Source: 2-12-FULL-35-15 sp036386835
GTDB taxonomy: Bacteria; Bacteroidota; Bacteroidia; 2-12-FULL-35-15
Direction: 5' to 3'
NCBI GenBank assembly: GCA_036386835.1
Contig: DASVUX010000061.1
Span: 48,258-112,257, forward strand
DNA length: 64,000 bases
The position numbers and the translations under genes were made by a program. This document shows positions 42,524 through 51,287 of this stretch, piece by piece (the stretch's first letter is position 1; every line of letters starts with the position of its first letter). Below the pieces are notes generated by a model. The model was not told the DNA's origin. It did not search any database and worked only from the letters and a program-made list of their open reading frames with translations.

Positions 42524-44170
42524 ATGATGAAATTTGATTTACCCCATGACAACTCTTCAATTATTAAAGTAATTGGAGTAGGCGGAGGCGGAAGTAACGC
42601 TGTAAACCACATGTACAAACAAGGTATAAAAGGTGTTGACTTTATTGTTTGCAATACAGATCAGCAATCACTTGACATCAGTCCTGTTCCTTTAAAGATA
42701 GTATTAGGATCAAGCCTAACAAAAGGGCGGGGTGCAGGTTCACTTCCTGAAGTAGGGAAGAATGCCGCTATTGAAAGCATTGAAGAAGTTAAGGCTTTGC
42801 TTGCAAATAACACCGAGATGGTGTTTATTACTGCGGGCCTTGGAGGCGGGACCGGTACAGGTGCTGCCCCGGTGATCGCAAAAGCGGCAAAGGAAATGGG
42901 AATCCTTACTGTAGGGATCGTAACTATCCCTTTTGGTTTTGAAGGTAAAAAACGTAAAGCACAGGCGGATGCAGGAATGGAAGCCTTGAAAGCAAATGTT
43001 GATACATTACTTGTGATCAGCAATGACAAGCTTCGTGAGATCTATGGAAACCTTAAGGTTACAGAGGCATTCGGGCATGCGGATGATATCCTTACCACTG
43101 CAGCCAAGGGAATTGCTGATATTATTACTACAACATTGCAGATCAATACCGATATCAATGACGTAAAAACAGTTATGAAAGAAAGCGGTGTCGCGATAAT
43201 GGGTTCTGCCCAGGCAAGCGGTGAGCACCGTGCATTACGCGCAGTTGAGCAGGCAATGGCTTCACCATTATTAAACGATAGCAATATCAAAGGTGCACGG
43301 TATGTGCTTGTGAATGTTACATGCGGTGAAGATGAGATCACAATGGATGAGCTGGGAGAGATCACTGATTATATCCAGGATGCTGCCGGTATGACTGCGG
43401 AAGTTATCAAAGGTTATGGTGTTGATTCTTCACTTGGTGATAAAGTAAATGTTACCATCATAGCAACAGGCTTTACTTCAAAATCTGATTTGGGAATTGT
43501 TACTGAAAAGAGTCCTGAAAGAAAGGTGTTTTCTTTAGTGGATGAGCCAAAGCAGGAAATGATCGCACCCGTTATAAATGAAGCCCCGGTTGCTGAAGAG
43601 ATTGTGTCTTTTATTAAGGGCGAGGAAAAAGCTCCTGCAGCTGAAAACATCGTTCCAGTTGTAGATGAAACTCCAGCAGCAAATGAAATTGTTTCAGAAG
43701 TTTCTGCGAACGAGCCTTTCATGTTTATCCGTGAGGAAGAAACACCGGCAGCTGAAATAAGCGAAGAGAAACAAGTGACATTTGAATTCGAGATCTCTAA
43801 TAATACGAATGTTTCAATTGATGAAGCGGAAGAGATCCAGCAGTCATTTGAAGAGCCTGTAATGTATAATGAGCCGGTAGCGGACATCCAGGAAGAGAAT
43901 GTAATCATTGCCAGGGCAGCGGATGATGAGCAGTTGAAAAAGGCACAGGATCGTGTTGCCAAACTAAAGGAACTAAGCTTCAAGCTGAAATCTCCTAACG
44001 GTTTGTCAGAACTTGAAAACGAACCCGCTTACAAGCGCAGGAACATCAACCTCGATTCAACCCCTCATTCTTCCGAATCGCAGGTATCCCGTTATACTTT
44101 ATCCGAAGGCGATGACAAGAAAGCAGAGATCAAGCCTAACAATTCTTTTTTGCATGATAATGTTGATTAA
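42524..44170 (+). CDS. ftsZ: Cell division protein FtsZ
   Basis: A 548-residue tubulin homologue that forms the Z-ring. The GTPase domain has VGVGGGGSNAVNHM (17-30), the tubulin signature GGGTGTG (107-113), and TLLVISNDKLREI; the T7 loop NTDINDVKTVM supplies the catalytic aspartates. After residue 335 comes a very acidic linker of about 155 residues with imperfect repeats of A-P-A-A/V-x-E-x-I-V type, then a C-terminal region with AYKRRNINL and the ending NNSFLHDNVD, the Bacteroidota FtsZ tail. The linker is long relative to E. coli. Last gene of the dcw cluster, with a strong terminator. ATG at 42524 is followed by a second ATG, so the true start may be either. Confidence 0.97.
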   Translation: MMKFDLPHDNSSIIKVIGVGGGGSNAVNHMYKQGIKGVDFIVCNTDQQSLDISPVPLKIVLGSSLTKGRGAGSLPEVGKNAAIESIEEVKALLANNTEMVFITAGLGGGTGTGAAPVIAKAAKEMGILTVGIVTIPFGFEGKKRKAQADAGMEALKANVDTLLVISNDKLREIYGNLKVTEAFGHADDILTTAAKGIADIITTTLQINTDINDVKTVMKESGVAIMGSAQASGEHRALRAVEQAMASPLLNDSNIKGARYVLVNVTCGEDEITMDELGEITDYIQDAAGMTAEVIKGYGVDSSLGDKVNVTIIATGFTSKSDLGIVTEKSPERKVFSLVDEPKQEMIAPVINEAPVAEEIVSFIKGEEKAPAAENIVPVVDETPAANEIVSEVSANEPFMFIREEETPAAEISEEKQVTFEFEISNNTNVSIDEAEEIQQSFEEPVMYNEPVADIQEENVIIARAADDEQLKKAQDRVAKLKELSFKLKSPNGLSELENEPAYKRRNINLDSTPHSSESQVSRYTLSEGDDKKAEIKPNNSFLHDNVD

Positions 44171-44191
44171 AGCTTGAACAAACAAAATGAA

Positions 44192-44226
44192 AAACGCCCC
44201 TGCTAATCCGGGGGCGTTTCTTTTTT
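44192..44226 (+). terminator. Terminator of the dcw cluster after ftsZ
   Basis: AAACGCCCC (44192-44200) pairs with GGGGCGTTT (44211-44219), followed by CTTTTTT. It lies 21 bases after the ftsZ stop. Confidence 0.9.
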
Positions 44227-44283
44227 ATAGGATTGTGATTTTTACTTAACTTTAAACTCGAAACGTTAAAACATAAATCTCAT

Positions 44284-44727
44284 ATGGCATTAGAAGAAAA
44301 AATAAACGCGGATATCAAGGCGGCAATGCTTGCGAAGGATGCAGCGAAGCTTGAATCACTGCGTGCAGTGAAATCTGCAATATTATTATTGAAAACTTCC
44401 GCGGAAGGCTACACAGACGAAACAGAGTTGAAGGCGTTGCAGAAAATGGTTAAGCAGAGAAAGGAAACCGCTGATGTTTATATTACTCAGAACAGGAAAG
44501 ACCTGGCTGATGTAGAGTTGTCGCAGGCTGCTGTGATTGAAGCTTATCTGCCAAAACAAATGTCGGAAGAAGAGATTAAAGCAGCTGTTGCAGGCATTAT
44601 CAGCTCAGTGGGTGCAAGTTCTCCTGCGGATATGGGAAAAGTGATGGGCGTTGCTTCAAAACAGCTGGCCGGTAAAGCTGATGGCAAGGTTATTTCTGCT
44701 GTGGTGAAAGAATTGTTAAGTAAGTAA
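44284..44727 (+). CDS. GatB/YqeY family protein
   Basis: A 147-residue soluble helical protein starting MALEEKINADIKAAMLAKDA and continuing KLESLRAVKSAI, LQKMVKQRKETADVY, AVIEAYLPKQMSEEE and MGKVMGVASKQLAGKADGK, the full pattern of the YqeY family. It resembles the C-terminal tail domain of GatB that binds tRNA in the amidotransferase, but works alone; its role is not established, with suggested involvement in tRNA or amidotransferase function. It has its own short transcript between two terminators. Confidence 0.9.
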   Translation: MALEEKINADIKAAMLAKDAAKLESLRAVKSAILLLKTSAEGYTDETELKALQKMVKQRKETADVYITQNRKDLADVELSQAAVIEAYLPKQMSEEEIKAAVAGIISSVGASSPADMGKVMGVASKQLAGKADGKVISAVVKELLSK

Positions 44728-44754
44728 ATACTACTTAAATATTTAATGAAAGAT

Positions 44755-44774
44755 ATGCCGCTGTTAAGCGGCAT
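44755..44774. terminator. Hairpin between yqeY-like gene and outer-membrane protein gene
   Basis: ATGCCGCT (44755-44762) and AGCGGCAT (44767-44774) form a perfect 8-bp stem with a GTTA loop between two converging genes; T tracts on each side are modest. Confidence 0.65.
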
Positions 44775-44795
44775 TTCTTGTTTCAGTAAGATATA

Positions 44796-45614
44796 TCACC
44801 ACGGAAATTGCAGCCCTACCGTAAGGATGTTTTCAAGTGTCCAGAAATGATGGGAAGCTTTCCCTGTTCCTATGACCAATACATCTGAATAGTTTGCAAA
44901 TGATCCTTTCATTGTATATTCCGCGAAAAAATACCTGGAATCATATCTTAAGCCTGTTTCAATCCCTGCAATATAGCCAGCAATATGAAAACGGTTATCC
45001 AGTGTTTCTCCGAAAAGCTGTACACGGGTCTTTGGAATGCCCACACCCGCACCGGCTTTAACTACGCCACTAACATGATGTTTCCCGTTCTTTGAATTGA
45101 GCAGTTTCTGACGCTTGACAAGATTCAGCAAAAGAAAGTTTGCACCATCCGAATGTTCAAAGGCGAGGAATCTGTCAGGGCTGATCATCGTGTCCTGGTC
45201 ATAGTATTTCCCATGTATATGCCCCCGGAGGCGGACAGTCTGCCAGTCGCGCATCACATATTTAACATGATCGAAATTAATCTCAATTCCCAGGTCGTGT
45301 TTATTATTAAAAAAATAACCTATCCTGTAAACATATTGCGGGATCGTAATATCCGTTCGCAGGATGTCTTTGAACCCGGGGCGGTCCTGCGCTTCAACAT
45401 CATGTAAAATAAAGTCGTAGCTTTTACTGTGATGATCTATACCTGATTCGGTGGTTGTATTCTTGAAATGGATATCACTTTTGGAAAACCAGTCTTTATT
45501 ATATCCCCAGGAAAAATAAAAGTTCCCTTTCTGTTTTTTTGCAGGCGCAGTCTCTTGGGCAATTGAATCTGTGGCGCAGGTTATTACGCTAAGCACTAAC
45601 AATAAGTATTTCAT
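44796..45614 (-). CDS. Putative outer-membrane beta-barrel protein
   Basis: Started at the ATG at 45614 (272 residues), because MKYLLLVLSVITCATDSIAQ is a clear signal peptide; an earlier frame to 45677 would put 21 charged residues before it. The mature part has alternating hydrophobic and aromatic strands (NFYFSWGYNKDWF, YRIGYFFNNKHDLGIEINFD, SRYFFAEYTMKGSFANY) and ends ...ILTVGLQFPW with a terminal aromatic, as expected for an eight- to ten-stranded outer-membrane barrel. No named family is recognised. It stands alone between convergent yqeY-like gene and upstream of a groEL terminator. Confidence 0.65.
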   Translation of the reverse strand: MKYLLLVLSVITCATDSIAQETAPAKKQKGNFYFSWGYNKDWFSKSDIHFKNTTTESGIDHHSKSYDFILHDVEAQDRPGFKDILRTDITIPQYVYRIGYFFNNKHDLGIEINFDHVKYVMRDWQTVRLRGHIHGKYYDQDTMISPDRFLAFEHSDGANFLLLNLVKRQKLLNSKNGKHHVSGVVKAGAGVGIPKTRVQLFGETLDNRFHIAGYIAGIETGLRYDSRYFFAEYTMKGSFANYSDVLVIGTGKASHHFWTLENILTVGLQFPW

Positions 45615-45694
45615 ATCCGCATACAGGTGTTCTCGCCCGCTACGTAAAAGTACGCATTTATGTAGAGAAAATTCCACATTTAATATTAATAAAA

Positions 45695-45718
45695 AAACCC
45701 TGGGGAGTCCCAGGGTTT
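45695..45718 (-). terminator. Terminator of groEL
   Basis: AAACCCTGGG (45695-45704) and CCCAGGGTTT (45709-45718) form a perfect 10-bp stem with a GAGT loop; on the minus strand a run of T follows, 28 bases after the groEL stop. Confidence 0.92.
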
Positions 45719-45745
45719 AGTATTATAAGATAGCGGATATGATTA

Positions 45746-47383
45746 TTACATCATTCCACCCATGCCGCCCATGCCCGGGTTACCCATAGGCATAGAAGGT
45801 GTTTCTTCTTTTGCATCAGCAAGAACACACTCGGTAGTCAGAAGCATTGCTGCAATGGATGCCGCATTTTCCAAGGCGATGCGCGTTACTTTAGTAGGAT
45901 CAATCACACCTGCAGCAAGTAAATTCTCATACTTGTCCGTACGTGCATTGTATCCGAAATCACCTTTTCCTTCGCGAACTTTTTGAACAATAACAGCTCC
46001 TTCAAGACCTGCATTTGCAACGATCTGGCGCAACGGCTCCTCGATCGCACGTCTGATGATCGCAATACCGGTAGTTTCATCTTCATTGGAACCTTTCAGT
46101 TTTTCAAGTGCTTCCGTAGCCCTGATATAAGCTACTCCGCCTCCCGGTACAATTCCTTCTTCAACAGCAGCACGTGTAGCAGCTAAAGCATCGTCAACAC
46201 GGTCTTTCTTCTCTTTCATTTCCATTTCAGTTGCAGCACCAACATACAATACGGCAACACCGCCTGCAAGTTTAGCCAAACGCTCCTGGAGCTTTTCTTT
46301 GTCGTAGTCAGATGTTGTTGTTTCAATCTGGGCTTTGATCTGGTTAACGCGCGCAGCAATATCGGCTTTTTTACCGCCACCGTTCACGATCGTTGTATTG
46401 TCTTTGTCAATTGTTACTTTCTCCGCTTTACCAAGGTAGTTAAGTTCAGCATTCTCCAGTTTGAAACCGCGCTCTTCACTGATGAATACACCACCGGTAA
46501 GGATCGCAATATCTTCAAGCATCGCTTTTCTTCTGTCCCCGAAGCCCGGAGCTTTGATAGCTGCAATCTTTAAAGAGCTGCGTAAGCGGTTCACTACAAG
46601 TGTCTGTAATGCTTCCCCGTCAACATCCTCAGCAATGATAAGGATTGGTTTGCCCGTTTGAACAGCTTTTTCAAGTACAGGCAGGAGTTCTTTCATCGCA
46701 GAGATCTTCTTTTCATAGATAAGGATCAAAGGATTCTCAAGAACAGCCTGCATTTTTTCAACATCGGTGATAAAATAAGGAGAAATGTATCCCCTGTCGA
46801 ACTGCATACCTTCAACAACTTCAACAGTTGTCTCTGTTCCTTTAGCTTCTTCAACAGTAATAACACCTTCTTTTTTCACACGCTTCATCGCTTCCGCGAT
46901 CAGCTTCCCGATAGTATTGTCGTTATTTGCAGAGATAGTGGCAACCTGCTCGATCTTCTTATTATCATTTCCAACTTCCTGTGATTGCTTGTGAAGGTTC
47001 TCAACAACAGCAGCAACCGCTTTGTCGATACCACGCTTCAGGTCCATAGGGTTAGCACCTGCTGCAACATTTTTCAAGCCGGCACTTACGATTGCCTGTG
47101 CAAGAACAGTTGCAGTTGTAGTCCCGTCACCTGCCTCATCAGCAGTTTTTGAAGCGACTTCTTTCAGCATCTGTGCACCCATGTTTTCCACAGGGTTCTT
47201 TAATTCTATTTCTTTAGCTACAGAAACACCATCTTTCGTAATGCTTGGTGCCCCGAATTTTTTATCAATGATAACATTGCGGCCTTTTGGTCCAAGTGTT
47301 ACTTTAACAGCGTTTGCCAAAGCGTCAACACCTTTTTTTAATTGATCGCGGGCATCTACGTTAAAAAATATATCTTTTGCCAT
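45746..47383 (-). CDS. groL: Chaperonin GroEL
   Basis: A 545-residue Hsp60 subunit that forms the double ring for ATP-driven folding with GroES. VKVTLGPKGRNVIID (27-41) and GDGTTT (85-90) are in the nucleotide site, with the catalytic aspartate in the latter segment's partner region later (GDRRKAMLEDIAILTGG, DDALAATRAAVEEGIVPGGG). The C-terminus ends in the GMGGMM repeat. Length is the canonical 545. groES precedes it by 85 bases on the same strand. No inverted CIRCE (HrcA) element is visible upstream. Confidence 0.98.
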   Translation of the reverse strand: MAKDIFFNVDARDQLKKGVDALANAVKVTLGPKGRNVIIDKKFGAPSITKDGVSVAKEIELKNPVENMGAQMLKEVASKTADEAGDGTTTATVLAQAIVSAGLKNVAAGANPMDLKRGIDKAVAAVVENLHKQSQEVGNDNKKIEQVATISANNDNTIGKLIAEAMKRVKKEGVITVEEAKGTETTVEVVEGMQFDRGYISPYFITDVEKMQAVLENPLILIYEKKISAMKELLPVLEKAVQTGKPILIIAEDVDGEALQTLVVNRLRSSLKIAAIKAPGFGDRRKAMLEDIAILTGGVFISEERGFKLENAELNYLGKAEKVTIDKDNTTIVNGGGKKADIAARVNQIKAQIETTTSDYDKEKLQERLAKLAGGVAVLYVGAATEMEMKEKKDRVDDALAATRAAVEEGIVPGGGVAYIRATEALEKLKGSNEDETTGIAIIRRAIEEPLRQIVANAGLEGAVIVQKVREGKGDFGYNARTDKYENLLAAGVIDPTKVTRIALENAASIAAMLLTTECVLADAKEETPSMPMGNPGMGGMGGMM

Positions 47384-47468
47384 AATTATTTTAGTTATTG
47401 GTTAAATTGGTTATTTAGTTAAAGGTTATACACGAATACACTATTCGGTTAACTTCGTTATTCGCAGA

Positions 47469-47747
47469 TTAAACTATCGCGAAAATGTCGCTTTCACGCA
47501 TGATCAGAAGGTCTTTACCTTCAACCTGGATCTCGGTTCCTGCATATTTGCCATAAAGAACGGTATCTCCTACTTTTACGGTCATTGGCTCGTCTTTTTT
47601 ACCGGTTCCTACTGCCAGCACTTTTCCTTTCTGAGGTTTTTCTTTTGCTGTATCCGGAATGATGATACCGCCTGCGGTTCTTTCTTCTGCTGCAGCCGCT
47701 TCCACGATAACGCGGTCTGCCAGTGGTTTGATGCTTATTTTAGCCAT
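47469..47747 (-). CDS. groS: Co-chaperonin GroES
   Basis: A 92-residue Hsp10 that caps GroEL. It begins MAKISIKPLADRVIVEAA, carries the mobile loop EERTAGGIIIPDTAKEKPQ that docks on GroEL, and ends with EGKDLLIMRESDIFAIV; all are GroES signatures. Heptameric dome formation is known for the family. It lies upstream of groEL in the same transcript; the space before it holds the secG terminator and a possible weak promoter. Confidence 0.97.
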   Translation of the reverse strand: MAKISIKPLADRVIVEAAAAEERTAGGIIIPDTAKEKPQKGKVLAVGTGKKDEPMTVKVGDTVLYGKYAGTEIQVEGKDLLIMRESDIFAIV

Positions 47748-47808
47748 ATCTGTATTTATTTAATTTGTTGGTTTATGAATTGTGTTGCGGCATTGTCAGA
47801 ATTTATAC

Positions 47809-47838
47809 CAAACTGATATAAACAGCGATTAGCGCCAA
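47809..47838 (-). promoter_or_regulatory. Possible groES promoter
   Basis: On the minus strand TTG (47838-47836), 19 bases, then TCAGTTTG (47816-47809), an imperfect fit to TAnnTTTG. No CIRCE inverted repeat is seen, so a HrcA-type control is not supported. Confidence 0.3.
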
Positions 47839-47854
47839 TTTTTCAGAGAAAACT

Positions 47855-47892
47855 AAAAATGTCAGAAGTGCGCTTGACACTCTGACATTTTT
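47855..47892 (-). terminator. Terminator of secG
   Basis: AAAAATGTCAGA (47855-47866) and TCTGACATTTTT (47881-47892) make a perfect 12-bp stem, extended inside by GTG/CAC. On the minus strand it is followed by a T-rich tract, 21 bases after the secG stop. Confidence 0.88.
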
Positions 47893-47912
47893 CTACCCAT
47901 TAAAAGAAAGGG

Positions 47913-48242
47913 TTATTTAGTGGTATCCGGAAGTGTTGTGGTCCCAGCCGGTGCCGCTGCGCCTCCTGCATTTTCTGCCTGTTTACGTGTAGCGGATTCA
48001 GTTTTGTTGGTAGCGTCTGTAGGGTTGTTATATGCTGCTGAAGCAAGGCTCAGTACAAGCAATGCAATCGCAAGGGACCATGTTGCCTTTTCAAGAAAAT
48101 CAGCCGTTTTCCGTACTCCCATCACCTGGTTTGAAGAAGAGAAGGAAGATGCCAGGCCACCGCCTTTGTAATTTTGAACCAATACGATCAGGATAAGGAA
48201 TATGCAAACGATTATAATTGCAACGGAAATTAAAGTAGACAT
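47913..48242 (-). CDS. secG: Preprotein translocase subunit SecG
   Basis: A 109-residue inner-membrane protein with two helices (about 4-22 and 53-70) and a cytoplasmic loop with LVQNYKGGGLASSFSSSNQVMGVRKTADFLEKATW, in which the GGGL-x-S stretch and F-L-E-K-x-T-W are SecG marks (given here in parts). It aids SecA-driven translocation through SecYE. The alanine/threonine-rich tail (GGAAAPAGTTTLPDT) is Bacteroidota-specific. It is the last gene of the miaB-sigma54-lptE-TPR run and starts 8 bases after the TPR-like gene. Confidence 0.93.
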   Translation of the reverse strand: MSTLISVAIIIVCIFLILIVLVQNYKGGGLASSFSSSNQVMGVRKTADFLEKATWSLAIALLVLSLASAAYNNPTDATNKTESATRKQAENAGGAAAPAGTTTLPDTTK

Positions 48243-48250
48243 GCCTGTAA

Positions 48251-49408
48251 TTATTTTTGTTGATTAATAAGTTTTCTTAAGTTTTTAATTTGGGCTGCAA
48301 AGTAAAGCCTTTTTTCTGGATATTTCAAGCGTAAATTTTCATAAGCATCAAGTGCCTTAACATAATTCCCCTGTAAAACATATATTTTGGCAAGCGTTTC
48401 ACTAACAAAAGTGATATCATCCGCCACACTTTGCTTCGCCATGTTCACCGGGTTGAAGAATTCTACTTTCGGCCGTGCTATCCTTGGTTCTTCGCGGATG
48501 AATTTATCGATCAGGTCGAAATCACTCAGGTGAGCTTCTTTTCCTTCTTTTTCAGTATTTTCTTCCTCCGTATTTTCTTCCTGCTTTTCTTCAGAAACAA
48601 GTCTTCCCGGGTTCTTCAGCCAGTCGGTGAATGAATACTGTTTTACGGGTTCTTCTTCCTTTGCCCCGTCCTGCTGATCTGCAGCCGGTGGAGCAGGGGT
48701 GTTTAACACAAATTCATTTTCTGTTTTTACAGGTTCTTCATCACGCAGGGCTTCATGAAGAGGCTCTTCTCCCGTTATATAATCTTCTTCCGTGAAAGGC
48801 TCGGGTTGGCGCATATCTATCTCGATGTAAGCATCTGCGGCATTTGCGAGGATTTCCCTTTCAAGGTCCGGGATAATGGTACGGATCTCCTTTTCAGGTT
48901 CGGGCGGTTCCGGAACTTCTGCAGCTGGAGGGAGATTGATTTCAGGAGTAACAACAACTTCTATCTTCTTTTCTTCGATTTCCTGCTTTACGAGCTCCTC
49001 AACTGCCTTTTCAAAAACTTCTTCAACGACAACGTCTTTTGGTCCTGGTTCAGGAAGGTCATCAACTGCCGGGGGAGTCATTTCAGGTTCGGGTACTGTA
49101 ACAGGCTCTTCCTTAAGGGTCTCCGGTTCTTTTATTTCAGGAATGACCGGAGTGGACAGCCTCGGTTTAGGTTCATTCCTCCCTGTAATAAGCTTATGCA
49201 GCATCTTCCGGTCAGTAGCATAAGCCGCGGTGACCTTCAGCTGGTTGTTATAGTGAATGCTGTTTTGGTTATGAAGACTTTTTGCATACAGCAGGTAAGC
49301 CGTCTGGAAATACGGGAAATCTTTCACAAGACCTGCAAGCAAGCCGGATTCCTTTTCTGCTAATACAGAAGGGTTTTCAAGAAACGATATGAATTGTGTT
49401 TTGTTCAA
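48251..49408 (-). CDS. Conserved protein with acidic Pro-rich middle and TPR-like C-terminus
   Basis: A 385-residue protein with no signal or membrane segment. The N-terminal part (FLENPSVLAEKESGLLAGLV, FPYFQTAYLLYAKSLH) looks helical. The middle (about 75-300) is rich in Glu, Pro and Val. The end LAKIYVLQGNYVKALDAYEN resembles one tetratricopeptide repeat. I recognise the arrangement from Bacteroidota genes next to secG but no function is known. The start is TTG at 49408, placed in the same frame directly behind the lptE stop (TAA-TTG), with no ATG near, so translation is likely by reinitiation. Interaction with the Sec or Lpt machinery is speculation. Confidence 0.72.
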   Translation of the reverse strand: MNKTQFISFLENPSVLAEKESGLLAGLVKDFPYFQTAYLLYAKSLHNQNSIHYNNQLKVTAAYATDRKMLHKLITGRNEPKPRLSTPVIPEIKEPETLKEEPVTVPEPEMTPPAVDDLPEPGPKDVVVEEVFEKAVEELVKQEIEEKKIEVVVTPEINLPPAAEVPEPPEPEKEIRTIIPDLEREILANAADAYIEIDMRQPEPFTEEDYITGEEPLHEALRDEEPVKTENEFVLNTPAPPAADQQDGAKEEEPVKQYSFTDWLKNPGRLVSEEKQEENTEEENTEKEGKEAHLSDFDLIDKFIREEPRIARPKVEFFNPVNMAKQSVADDITFVSETLAKIYVLQGNYVKALDAYENLRLKYPEKRLYFAAQIKNLRKLINQQK

Positions 49409-49945
49409 TTACCAGTCGTTCAGTGCCCTGTTAAAAATATCGAGTGTAAGCTGTTCATTTATATCACGAATCAGTTGCTCTTCAACGGAGCTGATGCTTT
49501 GGGAGCTGTTATAATCGGCATACCGGCTGAAGGTTTGTTCAAAATTTTTTTTCTCATCAAAAGAGCAGGTGTATTTTACATTAACACTGATGGTAAGGCG
49601 GTTCAGCGCTGCCTGGTCCGTGCTTTGTATCGCGATCGGGTTGGTGGAATATCCGGTGACACTACCCTCAAAATTAAGGTCCCCGTCACGGCTCACCAGT
49701 GCAAGTCTTGTCTGTGAGCTCATGCGGTCTTTTAAAGCTTCCGTAAACGATTGGCTGAGGGTAGGAGGTGCAAGCGTTGCGGTTGTTTGAAAATATTGTA
49801 CTGCCACTGTTTTAGCTTCAGGTGGAATGGTAGCCCCGTTGAATCCGTAACGCATACGGCATCCCGGTAGCATGGCGATAAGAGCCAGTGTCAAAAAGAC
49901 CAGCCTGGATCCCGAAAAAATATGTCTGTTTATTATCTTGATCAC
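49409..49945 (-). CDS. lptE: LptE family LPS-assembly lipoprotein
   Basis: A 178-residue lipoprotein with signal peptide and lipobox ending LPGC (Cys29). The mature part has the LptE-like pattern of strand and helix with TLSQSFTEALKDRMSSQT, LALVSRDGDLNFEGSVTGYS and a late NVKYTCSFDEK. Bacteroidota LptE plugs the LptD barrel at the outer membrane, completing lipopolysaccharide export begun by LptB (here at 16.4 kb). The start is a GTG at 49945; an ATG is not available before the signal peptide. Its neighbours are a sigma-54-type activator 35 bases upstream and, directly behind its stop, the TPR-like gene. Confidence 0.85.
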   Translation of the reverse strand: MIKIINRHIFSGSRLVFLTLALIAMLPGCRMRYGFNGATIPPEAKTVAVQYFQTTATLAPPTLSQSFTEALKDRMSSQTRLALVSRDGDLNFEGSVTGYSTNPIAIQSTDQAALNRLTISVNVKYTCSFDEKKNFEQTFSRYADYNSSQSISSVEEQLIRDINEQLTLDIFNRALNDW

Positions 49946-49980
49946 CTTAACTTTTTGAAACTTTAAAACTGTAACCCTAA

Positions 49981-51222
49981 CTATTTTATCCCGTATTCAT
50001 TGATCTTCCGGTAAAGCGTCCTTTCCGAGATCCCCAATTCTTTTGCGGCATTCTTGCGTTTGCCTTTATGTTTGATCAGTGCTTTTTTGATCATGTCTTC
50101 CTCGATATCCTGCAACGAAAGCGTTTCTTCCACTTCTATTACCTGGGTAGGGTTATCTTCCTTCTGCTTAAGCAATGAAGGTGATGTATTGGTGTTATAT
50201 CCCAGCTGTATTGTGGTTTCTGCACTGCCTACATCCTGGAAAAGCTTCTTTATTAATGGCGCATTCTCCGGCTGAAAATCCTGGTTCAGCTGGTTATCAT
50301 TCTCAATTAGGTCAACTACGATCTTTTTAAGGTCCATCAGATCTTTCTTCATGTCAAACAATACCTTGTAAAGAAGATCGCGCTCGCTGAAGTCGTTTCC
50401 TGACCCCGGATTTCCCGCTAATACAGGTAATTGAGGCGTTTGCTGGGCAGGCAGGTACTTCATGAGCGTTTCTGCTGATATATCCCGCTGCCGCTCAATC
50501 ACCGAGATCTGTTCAGTGATATTCTTCAGCTGCCGTACATTTCCCTGGAAATAGTAATTCGCAAGGATCTGTTCTGCATTTGCATCAAGCTTGATGGTCG
50601 GCATCCGGTATTTTGCTGAAAAATCAGATGCAAACTTCCGGAACATCAGGTGAATATCCTGCTTGCGTTCGCGTAAAGGGGGAACTATGATAGGAACAGT
50701 ATTCAAACGATAGAAAAGGTCTTCCCTGAATTTTCCCTTTTCAATGGCCTGCTGAATATTTACGTTGGTTGCTGCAACCACACGCACATCGGTCTTTAAA
50801 ACTTTTGATGATCCGACCTTAATGAATTCACCGCTTTCCAGGACGCGCAGCAACCTTGCCTGCGTTGCCATTGGCATTTCCGCAACTTCATCCAGGAAAA
50901 TAGTCCCGCCATTCGCTACTTCAAAATATCCTTTCCGTGCTTCATGAGCCCCGGTAAAAGATCCTTTTTCATGTCCGAATAATTCTGAATCGATTGTGCC
51001 CTCTGGGATAGCACCGCAGTTTACAGCGATGTACTGCCCGTGTTTACGTGCACTAAGGCTGTGAATGATCTGGGGGAATACTTCTTTTCCTGATCCGCTT
51101 TCGCCTGTGATGAGAACGGTAAGATCGGTAGGCGCTACCTGTTTTGCTATATCTATCGCACGGTCAAGTGAGGAAGCGCTTCCAATTATCCCGAAACGGT
51201 TTTTTATTTCCTGTATAGTCAT
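49981..51222 (-). CDS. Sigma-54-dependent transcriptional activator
   Basis: A 413-residue AAA+ enhancer-binding protein. Walker A is GESGSGKE (40-47), and GHEKGSFTGAHEARKGYF holds GSFTGA (87-92), the loop that contacts sigma-54 (most have GAFTGA). FLDEVAEMPMATQARLLRVL is the Walker B region, and RLNTVPIIVPPLRERKQDI the sensor. The C-terminus (HKGKRKNAAKELGISERTLYRKINEYGIK, given in pieces as RKNAAKELGIS and RTLYRKINEYG) is a Fis-type helix-turn-helix. There is no N-terminal receiver domain, so signal input is unclear, as in related proteins in this gene neighbourhood. Targets are unknown; no -24/-12 sites were identified in the window. Confidence 0.9.
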   Translation of the reverse strand: MTIQEIKNRFGIIGSASSLDRAIDIAKQVAPTDLTVLITGESGSGKEVFPQIIHSLSARKHGQYIAVNCGAIPEGTIDSELFGHEKGSFTGAHEARKGYFEVANGGTIFLDEVAEMPMATQARLLRVLESGEFIKVGSSKVLKTDVRVVAATNVNIQQAIEKGKFREDLFYRLNTVPIIVPPLRERKQDIHLMFRKFASDFSAKYRMPTIKLDANAEQILANYYFQGNVRQLKNITEQISVIERQRDISAETLMKYLPAQQTPQLPVLAGNPGSGNDFSERDLLYKVLFDMKKDLMDLKKIVVDLIENDNQLNQDFQPENAPLIKKLFQDVGSAETTIQLGYNTNTSPSLLKQKEDNPTQVIEVEETLSLQDIEEDMIKKALIKHKGKRKNAAKELGISERTLYRKINEYGIK

Positions 51223-51287
51223 AATACGAATAACGAATCTAAAACGAATTTACGAATCTGTGTATTTAAATCAATCCTTAGATCGAC

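Noticed and set aside
47748..47912. CIRCE (HrcA) operator upstream of groES
   Set aside because: No TTAGCACTC-N9-GAGTGCTAA pattern is present, even loosely.
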